Assembly (NCBI GenBank): GCA_947629175.1
Contig: CANRCT010000007.1
Span: 1-64,000, forward strand
Direction of reading: 5' to 3'
Length of the DNA stretch: 64,000 nucleotides
DNA from: an uncultured Muribaculaceae bacterium
Lineage (GTDB): Bacteria > Bacteroidota > Bacteroidia > Bacteroidales > Muribaculaceae
The notes beneath the pieces were generated by a model, which was not told where the DNA came from, did no database searches, and saw only the letters and a program-made list of their open reading frames with translations. Every line of letters begins with the position of its first letter. Position 1 is the stretch's first letter. The position numbers and the translations under genes were made by a program. Of the stretch, positions 9,322 through 19,235 are shown in pieces.

Positions 9322-9366
9322 AAAGTGTGCTGTCTTAAATTACAATAGTTTAAGACAGCACACTTT
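9322..9366. terminator. Strong bidirectional terminator
   Basis: Perfect 18-bp inverted repeat aaagtgtgctgtcttaaa/tttaagacagcacacttt, 9-nt loop. Confidence 0.9.
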
Positions 9367-9398
9367 TATTTTAGCCTGATGTGAGGAAGACGGTACGA

Positions 9399-12218
9399 TC
9401 AGAAGCGCGGGGGACGGCCACCGCCTGGACCTCCGTGGCCGCCAGGACCGCCGGGACCGCGCATGTTGCGGTCGGCAGGCATGTTGCCTTTGCCGAAGGT
9501 GTTGAATTTGTAGCTGACGGTCAGCATGAAGTAGCGTGTCAGATCGTTGACAGACGTGTCGTCGATATAGTTAGCCGTGACGGTGCGGTTGATGTTTGAC
9601 CGCTGGTTGAGCAGGTCGTAGGCCTTGAGTGATACGGTAAGCGAGCGGCTGGGCAGGAACTGGTATGCGATCGATGCGTTCCACATCCACTGGTTCTGGT
9701 TGTAGCCTGCAGAATAGCCTGACGAACCTGAATAGCTCAGGTCGGAGTTGAGTATGATGCCGATCGGGGTCATATAGTAGGCGTTGAATGTGCCGCCATA
9801 GGTGTGGACGGTCTGGCCGTTGACACCCGGCAGGGAGTTGTGGGTGGTCTGCAGGCGGTAGTTGGGGCGCAGTTCGAGTTCGAGGTTGCTCGGACGGAAC
9901 GCTATGCCGAAGCTTTCGGCCAACATCATCGATCCGGAGCGGTTGCGCTGTCCGTTGTTGAATCCGACGTTGCGGTTGTAGTTGACGAAAAGGTGGTTGT
10001 TGATCTGCCAGAATTTGTTGCGCAGAGGCTGTGAGAATATCGACATCACTCGGGCCGACCATACTCCGTTGACATTCTCGTAGCGGGTGGTCTGCGCGCC
10101 GGTCTCGCGGTCGCGGGTGATGTTGCTGACTATGGAGTTCTGTGTCAGCGACAGGTTGGCCATGAGCATGATGGAGCGCTGATGATCCATGTTGAAGTCC
10201 TGGAAGCGTATGTTCATGTTGTGGCTGAACGACGGGTCGAGGGCCGGATTACCATAGATGATGTTCATGGGGTCAGACATGTCGGGCACGGGCTGCAGCT
10301 GTGTCAGTGATGGCTGTGACGAGCGTCCGCTGTAGTTGATATTGAGCGAGCGCGACTTGCTGAATTTATGACTGTAGCGGAGGAACGGGGCCACATTGAC
10401 CACCCAGCGGGAGTCGATGTTGCGGTCGGAATTGATCAGATCGATGCTTTTCGACATCTGCGGCACGAGCGATACGCCACCCTCGAAATTGATGCTTTTG
10501 GTCACCTGACGGAAGCCCAGGCGTATGTCCTGGTTGAAATAGTCGTTGCGGAACCGGTTGCTCAGATCCTGATTGAATATCAGCTGCGAGTAGTCCACTT
10601 CCGGATATCCTTCCGGACCGTTGCCCGGCAGCAGGGGATGATCATAGATCATGTTGTCGGAGTTGTTCCACCGGTAGTTGAGATTGTAGGCCAGCGTCAG
10701 GAAGCGTCCGTTGCGGACGTCGCCGAGCGGCTCGGTCCATGTCAGGCGGCTGCTGACGCGGTCGGTCCACGAGTGGTTGCGCGCTTCCTGGTCGTAGATG
10801 TCGATGGAGTCGTTGAACAAGTAGAACAGATTGCGCGAGTAGGTGTTCTCGTGTTCGCGCACGTTGGAGTGGTTGTATTCGGCGCTGACAGAGAAGGAGC
10901 GCCCTCTGTGCTGCCTGAAAGAGTGACTGTAGATCAGTCGTGCGCCGAATTCGAGCGAGTGGCCGTCGGCCGACGCTGTGTTGAAGCTGCGGCTGACCGG
11001 AGTGCGCAGCCTGTCGCCGGCCCGGGTCAGGGTGGAGTCGAGGCTCGACGATGAATTCATGTTGTAGGAGAATGTCGGCCGGAGTTCGAGAGTGTTGAAC
11101 GAGTCGGGCTTCCACTCCATGCGGAACATGCCGCTGACATTGTGGCCGCGGTCGCGGGCGTTGCGGGCCGATGAGGCGAACGATGTGGAGTCGGCTTCCA
11201 GATACTGGCGCTCCTGACGTCGGCGCACGTCGCGGTCGGAGTGGCTGTACATGACGTTGCCACCCACGCGGAATATCTCTTTGTTGCCTACGTTGAAGTT
11301 TATGCCGAGCACCTGCGACGTCGTCAGGCCCTGGTTCCCGCCGAAGCGGCGGAAACGGTTGCCGTTGCTGTCGGTGAACCCGAGCTGGTTGATATCATTG
11401 AAATTGCCGAGGAGCGTCACCTGATTGCCGTTCCAGAAGCGGTTGACGTTGAACTGCCCGAGATAGTGTCCCTGGGTGCCGTATCCGGCCTCCGCGGTGC
11501 CGAAATAGCCGTCCTGCATCCCTTTCTTTACCGTAAGGTTGATCACAGTCTCGTCCTCGCCGTCATCCACTCCTGTCAGTCGCGCCAGATCGCTCTTGCG
11601 GTCTACCACCTGGAGCTTCTCGATCATTTCCACAGGCAGGTTTTTGGAAGCCACCTTGGGGTCGTCGGCGAAGAATTCCTTGCCTTCGATGAGTATCTTC
11701 TTCACCTCCTTGCCGTTGGCTGTGATCTTGCCTTCGGAATCCACTTCCACGCCCGGCAGGCGCTTGAGCAGATCCTCCACCACGGCGTTGGGCTGAGTCT
11801 TATATGAACCGGCGTTGTATTCCACCGTGTCTTCTTTCACTTTTATTTCGCTTGCCACACCGATTACGGTCACTTCTTGGAGCTCAATCGCGCTCGTCTC
11901 GAGTACGATTGGCTCCAGAGTGACACTTTTTGAACCGATCTTTGTGTCTTTGTGTGCTGTGCGGTATCCGATATACAGCGCCTCCACGATATAACTGCCG
12001 TTTCTCACTCCCGTGATGGTGTAGTTGCCGTCGACATTGGTCTTTACGCCTTTTACGAAAGTCGAATCCTTGGCGGTCAGCAGCTTTACGGTGGCTGCTA
12101 CCATCGGTTCGCCGTCGGTGTCGACGATCTTGCCCCTGATGTCATAGGCGTGAGCGGCTGCGGCTCCGAGCGTGAGGGCTATCAGTGCTGCAGCGCAGCG
12201 GTGGAGGAAATGTATCAT
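9399..12218 (-). CDS. TonB-dependent receptor-like outer membrane beta-barrel protein with carboxypeptidase regulatory-like N-domain
   Basis: YDIRGKIVDTDGEPMVAATVKLL domain, plug-like region, long beta-barrel, Gly/Pro-rich C-tail. Confidence 0.88.
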   Translation of the reverse strand: MIHFLHRCAAALIALTLGAAAAHAYDIRGKIVDTDGEPMVAATVKLLTAKDSTFVKGVKTNVDGNYTITGVRNGSYIVEALYIGYRTAHKDTKIGSKSVTLEPIVLETSAIELQEVTVIGVASEIKVKEDTVEYNAGSYKTQPNAVVEDLLKRLPGVEVDSEGKITANGKEVKKILIEGKEFFADDPKVASKNLPVEMIEKLQVVDRKSDLARLTGVDDGEDETVINLTVKKGMQDGYFGTAEAGYGTQGHYLGQFNVNRFWNGNQVTLLGNFNDINQLGFTDSNGNRFRRFGGNQGLTTSQVLGINFNVGNKEIFRVGGNVMYSHSDRDVRRRQERQYLEADSTSFASSARNARDRGHNVSGMFRMEWKPDSFNTLELRPTFSYNMNSSSSLDSTLTRAGDRLRTPVSRSFNTASADGHSLEFGARLIYSHSFRQHRGRSFSVSAEYNHSNVREHENTYSRNLFYLFNDSIDIYDQEARNHSWTDRVSSRLTWTEPLGDVRNGRFLTLAYNLNYRWNNSDNMIYDHPLLPGNGPEGYPEVDYSQLIFNQDLSNRFRNDYFNQDIRLGFRQVTKSINFEGGVSLVPQMSKSIDLINSDRNIDSRWVVNVAPFLRYSHKFSKSRSLNINYSGRSSQPSLTQLQPVPDMSDPMNIIYGNPALDPSFSHNMNIRFQDFNMDHQRSIMLMANLSLTQNSIVSNITRDRETGAQTTRYENVNGVWSARVMSIFSQPLRNKFWQINNHLFVNYNRNVGFNNGQRNRSGSMMLAESFGIAFRPSNLELELRPNYRLQTTHNSLPGVNGQTVHTYGGTFNAYYMTPIGIILNSDLSYSGSSGYSAGYNQNQWMWNASIAYQFLPSRSLTVSLKAYDLLNQRSNINRTVTANYIDDTSVNDLTRYFMLTVSYKFNTFGKGNMPADRNMRGPGGPGGHGGPGGGRPPRF

Positions 12219-12338
12219 CGTTATAGCTTTTTTTCGTTAATCCGAATTAATAGACTCCCTGCCGTGGCGAAAGTTTAACGGGTTTGAAAAATATGTCAAA
12301 AAAAATAATCGTGCCGGCTGTATGCCGGTGGTGGAATA

Positions 12339-12369
12339 TTGTCGGTTACATCTATTTTAGTTAACTTTG
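12339..12369 (+). promoter_or_regulatory. aroA promoter
   Basis: TTG-N20-TAACTTTG ending 5 nt before ATG. Confidence 0.6.
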
Positions 12370-12374
12370 CCGTC

Positions 12375-13634
12375 ATGGATCTGAGAATTTTTCCGCCCGA
12401 CGAGCTGCTGCAGACAGCAGTCGGGCTTCCGCTTTCCAAAAGCATAAGCGCCCGCGCGCTCATACTTGACGCTATGGCCGGAGGCGATGCGGCGTTTGAG
12501 GTGGCCGATTGCGACGATACGGCAGCTATGCGCGGCGCTCTTGGCGATACGTCGCTCGAATATGTCACCATAGGCGCGGCAGGCACCGCCATGCGCTTTC
12601 TTACGGCGTATTTCGCCACATGCCGGGGACGTGTCGTGAAGCTCGACGGCTCTGAACGCATGCGTCACCGTCCGATCGGTGCTCTGGTGGATGCGTTGAG
12701 GAGCTGTGGCGCATCAATCGACTATCTCGGTGAGGAGGGTTATCCTCCGCTGCTGATACGCGGCGCACAGCTCGATGGAGGCGAGGTGGAGATCGACGCC
12801 ACGGTGAGCTCGCAGTTCATATCCGCTTTGCTTATGGCGGCTCCCGTCATGACCCGGGGGTTGAAGCTGACTCTCGTCGGAGAGCCAGCATCGGAGCCAT
12901 ATCTTAAAATGACGCTCGGCATGATGCGCCTGTGGGGCGCAGGGGCGGAGCGTGAGGGCGGCGTCATAACTGTAGCCTCCGGCAGCTACCACACTCCATC
13001 GGGATTTGAAGTCGAGGCCGACTGGAGCGCCGCCTCCTATTGGTATGAGATCGAGGCTCTGACCTCCGGCTGGGTGACTCTGCGCGGACTCGATGCCTCG
13101 GGCACGAGCCTGCAGGGCGATTCGCGCTGCATGGAACTTTTCACCGGCCTCGGCGTGGAAACTCAGCCCGAGGGGGAGGAGGGGGGCACCGATCTGGTGG
13201 CTTCGCCCGATGTCACTCCGCGGTTTATCGCCGACATGAGCGCCACGCCCGATCTGGTGCAGACCGTCGCCGTAAGCTGCGCTATGCTCGGAGTGCCGTT
13301 CCGGCTTACAGGAGTAGCGTCGCTCCGTATCAAGGAGACTGACCGCATAGAGGCTCTTCGACGCGAATTGCTCAAGGTGGGAGTGGTCATGGAGACGGAG
13401 GGAGACGACTGCATCTTCTGGGAGTCGGCACGGCGTCCCGTGACCGAGCTTCCGGTTTTCGACACCTACGACGACCACCGCATGGCCCTCGCTTTCGCGC
13501 CGGCGGCGATATATCTCCCCGGGGCGGTGATCCGACATGCCGAGGTGGTGTCGAAATCCTACCCCGGCTATTGGGACGATCTTCGTGCGGCCGGATTCAC
13601 AATCGAGGAGCTAACGGAGGAGGGCGCCCGATGA
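12375..13634 (+). CDS. aroA: 3-phosphoshikimate 1-carboxyvinyltransferase (EPSP synthase)
   Basis: PLSKSISARALILDAMAGG, GTAMRFLTAYFA, RIKETDRIEALRRELLKVG, YDDHRMALAFAP. Confidence 0.92.
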   Translation: MDLRIFPPDELLQTAVGLPLSKSISARALILDAMAGGDAAFEVADCDDTAAMRGALGDTSLEYVTIGAAGTAMRFLTAYFATCRGRVVKLDGSERMRHRPIGALVDALRSCGASIDYLGEEGYPPLLIRGAQLDGGEVEIDATVSSQFISALLMAAPVMTRGLKLTLVGEPASEPYLKMTLGMMRLWGAGAEREGGVITVASGSYHTPSGFEVEADWSAASYWYEIEALTSGWVTLRGLDASGTSLQGDSRCMELFTGLGVETQPEGEEGGTDLVASPDVTPRFIADMSATPDLVQTVAVSCAMLGVPFRLTGVASLRIKETDRIEALRRELLKVGVVMETEGDDCIFWESARRPVTELPVFDTYDDHRMALAFAPAAIYLPGAVIRHAEVVSKSYPGYWDDLRAAGFTIEELTEEGAR

Positions 13635-14095
13635 TCCCCGCTCTTATATTGCTGTGCGCGCTGGTGGCCGTAGGGGTAGTGTGCTATCTTCTTGAGGTGC
13701 GCCACAGGCGGAAAGCGCAAGATTCTGCCGGTCAGGATGGCGCGCCTGCGGAAGACCTGCCTGATGAAGAAGCAGGCGGGCAGTGCTGCGGCATGCATGT
13801 CACATGTGAGAAGGACTCGCTGCTGACGGCCGTGAACCCCGTGATAGAGTATTACGACGACGAGGAACTCGATGCTTACCGCGGCACGGCTCCCGACGAA
13901 TATTCCGATGAGGCTGTGGAGGAGTTCCGCAACGTGCTTCTGACCCTCCGCCCCGAAGAAATCGCCGGATGGGCGCGGAGCATTCAGCTCCGCGGGATAA
14001 GCCTCCCGTCGGCTGTGCGCGAGGAGCTCCTGATGATAGTGGCCGAAGCGCGCCAGAATAGCAGTCATACGGAATCATCTGTCAAGGCATCATGA
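13631..14095 (+). CDS. Conserved membrane-anchored protein with CCGMHxxCE motif
   Basis: N-terminal TM segment; ATGA overlaps with aroA and with the downstream permease. Confidence 0.7.
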   Translation: MIPALILLCALVAVGVVCYLLEVRHRRKAQDSAGQDGAPAEDLPDEEAGGQCCGMHVTCEKDSLLTAVNPVIEYYDDEELDAYRGTAPDEYSDEAVEEFRNVLLTLRPEEIAGWARSIQLRGISLPSAVREELLMIVAEARQNSSHTESSVKAS

Positions 14096-14922
14096 ACGAA
14101 CTATTCCAATATGCCTTTTTCAGGTATGCCCTGGCCGGACTTGCCATAATAAGCATCGCCTCGGCCATGATAGGCACATATATCGTCACACGGCGCATGG
14201 TGTCGATAAGTGGCGGAGTGACCCACGCCTGCTTCGGCGGACTCGGACTCGGCTACTACCTCGGATGGAATCCGGTGGTGACCGCGGCGCTTTTTGCCGT
14301 GGCATCCTCTCTTGGAGTGGAGCTGATGGCGGTGAAGGGGCGTGTCCGCGAGGACTCCGCCATAGCTGTAGTCTGGGCCCTAGGCATGGCGGTAGGCATA
14401 CTGTTCGTGTTCCTTACGCCGGGATATGTCCCCGAACTCAACAGTTTCCTTTTCGGCAACGTGCTGACGATATCACGCGCCGATCTGTGGGCTTTCGCCA
14501 TATTCACCGCCGTGCTCGCGCTCTTCTTCGCGCTCTTCTACCGCAAGATCGTGGCGGTGGCTTTCGACCGCGACTTCGCTTTCGTCATCGGGCTCCCGGT
14601 CACGATGATATCTACGGTCATGACTGTATTGACAGCTGTCTGCATAGTGCTGACTATCCGTCTTGTCGGGATTATGCTCCTTATGTCGATGCTCGCGCTC
14701 CCGCAGCTGACTGCCGAACTGTTTTGCCGCCGTTTCTCCCGCATGATGTGGGCTTCGGCCGCAGTGTCGCTGCTGTGCAGCACCGGTGGCCTTTTGCTTG
14801 CTACGGTGGTTGACGTGCCATGTTCGGCGCTTATCGTGCTCGTCATGGCGGGAGTCTATGTGCTTACCGCTGTGGGGTCTTATGTCATCCGCCGGCTGCG
14901 CATGCGTAAGGCGCGTTCTTGA
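14092..14922 (+). CDS. Metal ABC transporter permease (ZnuB/MntB-like)
   Basis: Multi-TM protein; SGGVTHACFGGLGLGYYLG motif. Confidence 0.88.
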   Translation: MNELFQYAFFRYALAGLAIISIASAMIGTYIVTRRMVSISGGVTHACFGGLGLGYYLGWNPVVTAALFAVASSLGVELMAVKGRVREDSAIAVVWALGMAVGILFVFLTPGYVPELNSFLFGNVLTISRADLWAFAIFTAVLALFFALFYRKIVAVAFDRDFAFVIGLPVTMISTVMTVLTAVCIVLTIRLVGIMLLMSMLALPQLTAELFCRRFSRMMWASAAVSLLCSTGGLLLATVVDVPCSALIVLVMAGVYVLTAVGSYVIRRLRMRKARS

Positions 14923-14952
14923 CTCTTTGAAAATCATATTATCTATCATTAT

Positions 14953-16221
14953 ATGAGACATTCCATTCTTAAAGCATTTTCCTTTGCTGCGATAGCTATG
15001 GCAGCCGCCGGCTGCGGAAGCGAGAAAAGCTCCGCTCCGGGGCTTATCGACATAGCCGGTGCAATTAAATCGCCCGCAGAGTTGAAAACAAGTGATCTCG
15101 GCCGAACCATCACATATATCCCGCTCGAAACGACCGACAGCTCGCTCGTGGCCAGCCGGTTCAGCCTGACATTCGCTCCAGGCAAGGTGATAGTAAGCAA
15201 CACGTCCGGTTCTTTGAACAACGACGGTTCGGTGCTGGTATTCGATCTCTCCGACGGCAGCTTCTGCAACAGTATAGGCCATGGCGGTCAGGATCCGGAA
15301 GCGTTCGCCGATGTAAGGTGCGTTTCCGACGCCGGAGAAAACGCAGTGCTGTTCAAGGGCAATGGCGGCAAATGCGTGAAATATGGCCTTGACGGGCGTT
15401 TTATAGGCATTGTGACTCCCCACAGCTCAATGGTGGATATGTTGCCGGCATTTGTCGACGACACGGTCTACGTTTATTCCGTATATGAATACTTCATGAA
15501 GCCGAAGCCTATGCTTTCGGCGGTGTATGCGGGCAAGTCGGGGGTCATGATTGATTCTGTCGTGGTCGTGCCTGAGACCCCCGGCCCGGCGTTGGAATTA
15601 AACGGCGGCATCTCGGTATTTATAAACAACAGCATGATGCGCAACAGCCTTCAGAGGGGAGGTGCGATAAAAATCGGATCTTCTCCCAGGGTCTACATGC
15701 CCGGCTATCCGCGTCTGTGGCGCGTAGCCGACGGCAAGACTCATGCCATGACCACGTTCTCCGATACGATCTATGAGGTGTCGGCAGGCGCGCAGCCACA
15801 GCCTGTGGCCGTGATATCTCTTGGCGAGAAATCATTTCCGGGATCGGCCAACGGCGTGCGGGAGATGGCCGACGACGAATGGACGCTCTCGGATCTGACA
15901 GAGACTCCTTCGGTTATGATCCTCGGCGTCAAGCGCGGCGATAGCGAGACGCCCGAGACAGGCTTCATCGGTTATTATGACAGGGGGTCGGGCGCGACCC
16001 GCATGACTGCCGCCGGCAATGGTTTCACGGATGACCTGAGCGGCTTCATGCCTTTCTATCCCGTGGCCGCTACTGTCGAAGGCGCTCTGGTAGGCATCCT
16101 CAAGCAGGAGGACATCCTCAGGTGGATCGAAAATCATCCCGACGCCGAAGTGCCCTCGGCCCTGCAGCCCGTCATCGACAGCGAGGAGGAGCCTAACCCC
16201 GTCCTCGTAATAGTAAAGTAA
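14953..16221 (+). CDS. 6-bladed beta-propeller lipoprotein
   Basis: Lipobox-like MAAAGCGS; TITYIPLETTDSSLV; paralog of next ORF. Confidence 0.75.
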   Translation: MRHSILKAFSFAAIAMAAAGCGSEKSSAPGLIDIAGAIKSPAELKTSDLGRTITYIPLETTDSSLVASRFSLTFAPGKVIVSNTSGSLNNDGSVLVFDLSDGSFCNSIGHGGQDPEAFADVRCVSDAGENAVLFKGNGGKCVKYGLDGRFIGIVTPHSSMVDMLPAFVDDTVYVYSVYEYFMKPKPMLSAVYAGKSGVMIDSVVVVPETPGPALELNGGISVFINNSMMRNSLQRGGAIKIGSSPRVYMPGYPRLWRVADGKTHAMTTFSDTIYEVSAGAQPQPVAVISLGEKSFPGSANGVREMADDEWTLSDLTETPSVMILGVKRGDSETPETGFIGYYDRGSGATRMTAAGNGFTDDLSGFMPFYPVAATVEGALVGILKQEDILRWIENHPDAEVPSALQPVIDSEEEPNPVLVIVK

Positions 16222-16241
16222 TCGCTTTATTCGGAATCGAA

Positions 16242-17549
16242 ATGAACCTGAAAAACATTATTGTCTCCCCGGTGACCGGAAAAATAGCAATCGCCCTGAT
16301 GTCGCTTGCAGTCATGTCGTGTGGCAGCAATACGAAGAGATCGGTCGGCGCCGGTGAAAATGCCGGGCAGCAGCTTCCCGCGCATATAGATGTCGCATCA
16401 GCCATCGGATCGCCATCACCTATCAATGTGAGCCAGCTTGGCAGCACATTGACATTCCTTCCTCTGGAGACCTCCGACAGTTCGCTCATAGGCGAATACG
16501 CTATATTTAGTCTTACACGCGACAAAGTGATCGTGAACAGTCAGAATGCTGGGGTGAAGGCGTTCAGTCTCGCCGACGGCAGTTATCTGAACTCTATCGG
16601 CCATCGCGGTCAGAATCCTGAAGCTTATCGTGAAACTCACTTTCTTATGGATGGGCCCGGAGATAAGCTGTTTTTCCGTGGCAATGGTGATGGAAGATGG
16701 GTTCGCTATGCGACAGATGGCCGTTTCCTCGGCAGTTTCTCACGTGAGGAACGTCTGAAAAGAATGACTCCGTTTGTCGTATGCGACACTGTTATGGTCT
16801 ATCCGATCACTAATGGAGTCACTGATCCGGATCCATATCTTTCTGTGGCATTTGTCGGCGAATCCGGAGCGATTATCGATTCCGTTGCGGTAGTGGCGCG
16901 TGCTGCCACCCGCACTGACAGCCGGAGCATCGCAGGAAACATTGAGATGGAGCAATACGATGGACTGATGCGTCATTCCATGCAAAACAGCTCCGGTTTC
17001 AGAATCGGCGATAGTCCGATGGTTTACGTGTCGAGCGTCGCACAGCTATGGCGTGTAGGCGACGGACCGATCCATGCCATGATGCCGTTTTCCGATACGA
17101 TCTATGAGGTGAGGGCTGCCAGCGAGCCCGTTCCGGTGGCCGTAATGGACTTTGGCGGCAAAGGATTTCCGGCGGCGGAAAACGGCCGGCGCGAAATGTC
17201 GGGTGACGAATATATGCTTACGGACTTTATCGAGACGGACGGCAAGATAGTGTTCGGAACAGGCAGAGGATGGCGCAGGCCTGAGACAGGCCTTATCGGC
17301 TACTATGATAAGAAGACCGGAATCACCCGGCTGACAGCGGCGGCAGATGGTTTCACGGATGATCTGGCCGGCTTCATGCCTTTTTATCCCGTAGCTGCTA
17401 CGCCTGACGGCACTCTCGTGGGAGTACTCACGCAGGAGGATATCCTCAAGTGGGTCGAGGAGCACCCCGACGCCGCAGTCCCCTCTGCCTTGCAGCCCGT
17501 CATCGACAGCGAGGAGGAGCCCAACCCCGTCCTCGTCATAGTACGGTGA
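16242..17549 (+). CDS. 6-bladed beta-propeller lipoprotein (tandem paralog)
   Basis: Extensive similarity to 14953-16221, near-identical C-terminus VPSALQPVIDSEEEPNPVLVIV. Confidence 0.75.
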   Translation: MNLKNIIVSPVTGKIAIALMSLAVMSCGSNTKRSVGAGENAGQQLPAHIDVASAIGSPSPINVSQLGSTLTFLPLETSDSSLIGEYAIFSLTRDKVIVNSQNAGVKAFSLADGSYLNSIGHRGQNPEAYRETHFLMDGPGDKLFFRGNGDGRWVRYATDGRFLGSFSREERLKRMTPFVVCDTVMVYPITNGVTDPDPYLSVAFVGESGAIIDSVAVVARAATRTDSRSIAGNIEMEQYDGLMRHSMQNSSGFRIGDSPMVYVSSVAQLWRVGDGPIHAMMPFSDTIYEVRAASEPVPVAVMDFGGKGFPAAENGRREMSGDEYMLTDFIETDGKIVFGTGRGWRRPETGLIGYYDKKTGITRLTAAADGFTDDLAGFMPFYPVAATPDGTLVGVLTQEDILKWVEEHPDAAVPSALQPVIDSEEEPNPVLVIVR

Positions 17550-17571
17550 TGAATGATGATAATATTATTGA

Positions 17572-17612
17572 AACCGGCCGCTTCGAGGGCGATCCCATCG
17601 GTGCGGCCGGTT
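17572..17612. terminator. Hairpin terminator between convergent genes
   Basis: aaccggccgc/gcggccggtt followed by ttatt. Confidence 0.75.
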
Positions 17613-17640
17613 TTATTATAGGGTGGTCTGAGACTGAAAG

Positions 17641-19218
17641 TTATTTTTCGTCGGGCCAGGGAAGTGGCTTGCCCGTGCGGCGGAGCGATGGGCGCTGGGC
17701 GTCGACAGAGCGCAGATACGTGCCGAGACGGTGTGAGAGGTCTTTCACCAGGTCGGGGCGCTCGGCGGCGAGATTGTGGCTCTCGGTGATGTCGGAGCCC
17801 ACATCGTAAAGTTCTTTCTCGCCCGTGGCATAATTGTAGATCAGCTTGTAGTTGTCAAGACGGATGGCTGTGTTGAAATTAATGCCTGGGCCTTCCACTC
17901 CCCAGTGGTTGGGGAAATTCCAGTAGAGCGGGCGGTGGGCCGAAGGATCGGAAGTGCCGTCGATGAGCGGCACGAAACTTTTGCCGTCGATTATTTTGCC
18001 GTCGGGACGGATGGAGTCGGGGCTCAGTCCGGCCATCTCCATTATCGACGGATAGAAGTCCTCGATCATCACATATCGGGGCTGAACCGAACCGGGTTCG
18101 GTGTGTCCCGGCCAGCGTACGATCATCGGCTCGCGGATGCCCCCTTCGAGAAGTGAGCACTTTCCGGAACGCAGAGGAGCGTTCTGGGTGTGTTGCGGGC
18201 CTTCGCGCCAGCCGCCGTGGGCGCCGAGGCCGCCGTTGTCGCTCATGAATATGACAATGGTGTTGTCCGCTTCGCCGGTCTTGTCGAGCCAGTCGAGGAT
18301 GTCGCCGAGGCTCTTGTCCATGCCCTCCACGAGCGAAGCGTATGCCGCCTCTTTGGGCGAATAGCCGCGGTCGATATACGACTGGTAGAAGCGTGGGTCG
18401 CGGTCGATGGGGATATGCACGGCGTAGTGGCTCATGTAGAGGAACCACGGTGTGCCGTAGTCGCGGGCGCGGTCAAGCTCTTTCAGAGCCTCCTGCGTCA
18501 GCGCTTCGGTGACGAACGTGCCGCTGCCCCAGTATTTTTCCAGCCCTTCGATGGCGAAGCGCGAGGTTGCCTTGCCGTGCTCGTCGTGGCCGTAGTTCTT
18601 TTCCGAAAGATATGTCGCCAGACCACCGTTTGGGCCGCCGGCTATGTTGACGTCGAATCCCCAGTTGTAGGGATACTCGCCCGGGGTGCGTGTGGAGCCG
18701 AGATGGAGTTTGCCGACATGGATGGTATGATAGCCTCCCTGACGAAGCTCGTCGACAAACGACGGCCCGACGTAAGTGCGGGGGACGCCGGGCACGCGCT
18801 GCACGCCGTTGATGTTCCATTCGGGCGGTACGATGGAGTCGTTGGGGCCGACGCCGTCGTTGGATTCGTCGCGGGCATATGTCCAGTTTGTCACCCTGTG
18901 GCGGGCCGCGTTGGCTCCGGTGAAGAGGCTGCATCTTGACGGTGAGCTGACGGAGCATGCATATGCCTGGGTGAATTTCATGCCCGAAGCAGCGAGGCGT
19001 TCCATGGCCGGTGTGCGGAACATGCGGTTGAAAGCCGTGCTGTCGGGGCCGAAGGGCACCGATGTGTCCTGCCAGCCCATATCGTCTACCAGAAACAGCA
19101 CGATGTTGGGCTGTCGCGGAGAGTCGGAGGGCTTGGATTCCGCAGCTGTCGCCTGGCCTGTGGCGCCCATGGCAGCCGAAGCGGAAGCCAGCATGAGAGG
19201 TGTGAGGTTGCGCATCAT
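17641..19218 (-). CDS. Sulfatase (Ser-type, exported)
   Basis: NIVLFLVDDMGWQDTSVPFG; S-S-P-S-R-C-S-L-F-T-G active-site motif; signal peptide. Confidence 0.9.
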   Translation of the reverse strand: MMRNLTPLMLASASAAMGATGQATAAESKPSDSPRQPNIVLFLVDDMGWQDTSVPFGPDSTAFNRMFRTPAMERLAASGMKFTQAYACSVSSPSRCSLFTGANAARHRVTNWTYARDESNDGVGPNDSIVPPEWNINGVQRVPGVPRTYVGPSFVDELRQGGYHTIHVGKLHLGSTRTPGEYPYNWGFDVNIAGGPNGGLATYLSEKNYGHDEHGKATSRFAIEGLEKYWGSGTFVTEALTQEALKELDRARDYGTPWFLYMSHYAVHIPIDRDPRFYQSYIDRGYSPKEAAYASLVEGMDKSLGDILDWLDKTGEADNTIVIFMSDNGGLGAHGGWREGPQHTQNAPLRSGKCSLLEGGIREPMIVRWPGHTEPGSVQPRYVMIEDFYPSIMEMAGLSPDSIRPDGKIIDGKSFVPLIDGTSDPSAHRPLYWNFPNHWGVEGPGINFNTAIRLDNYKLIYNYATGEKELYDVGSDITESHNLAAERPDLVKDLSHRLGTYLRSVDAQRPSLRRTGKPLPWPDEK

Positions 19219-19235
19219 GATTATAGTTGGTTTGA

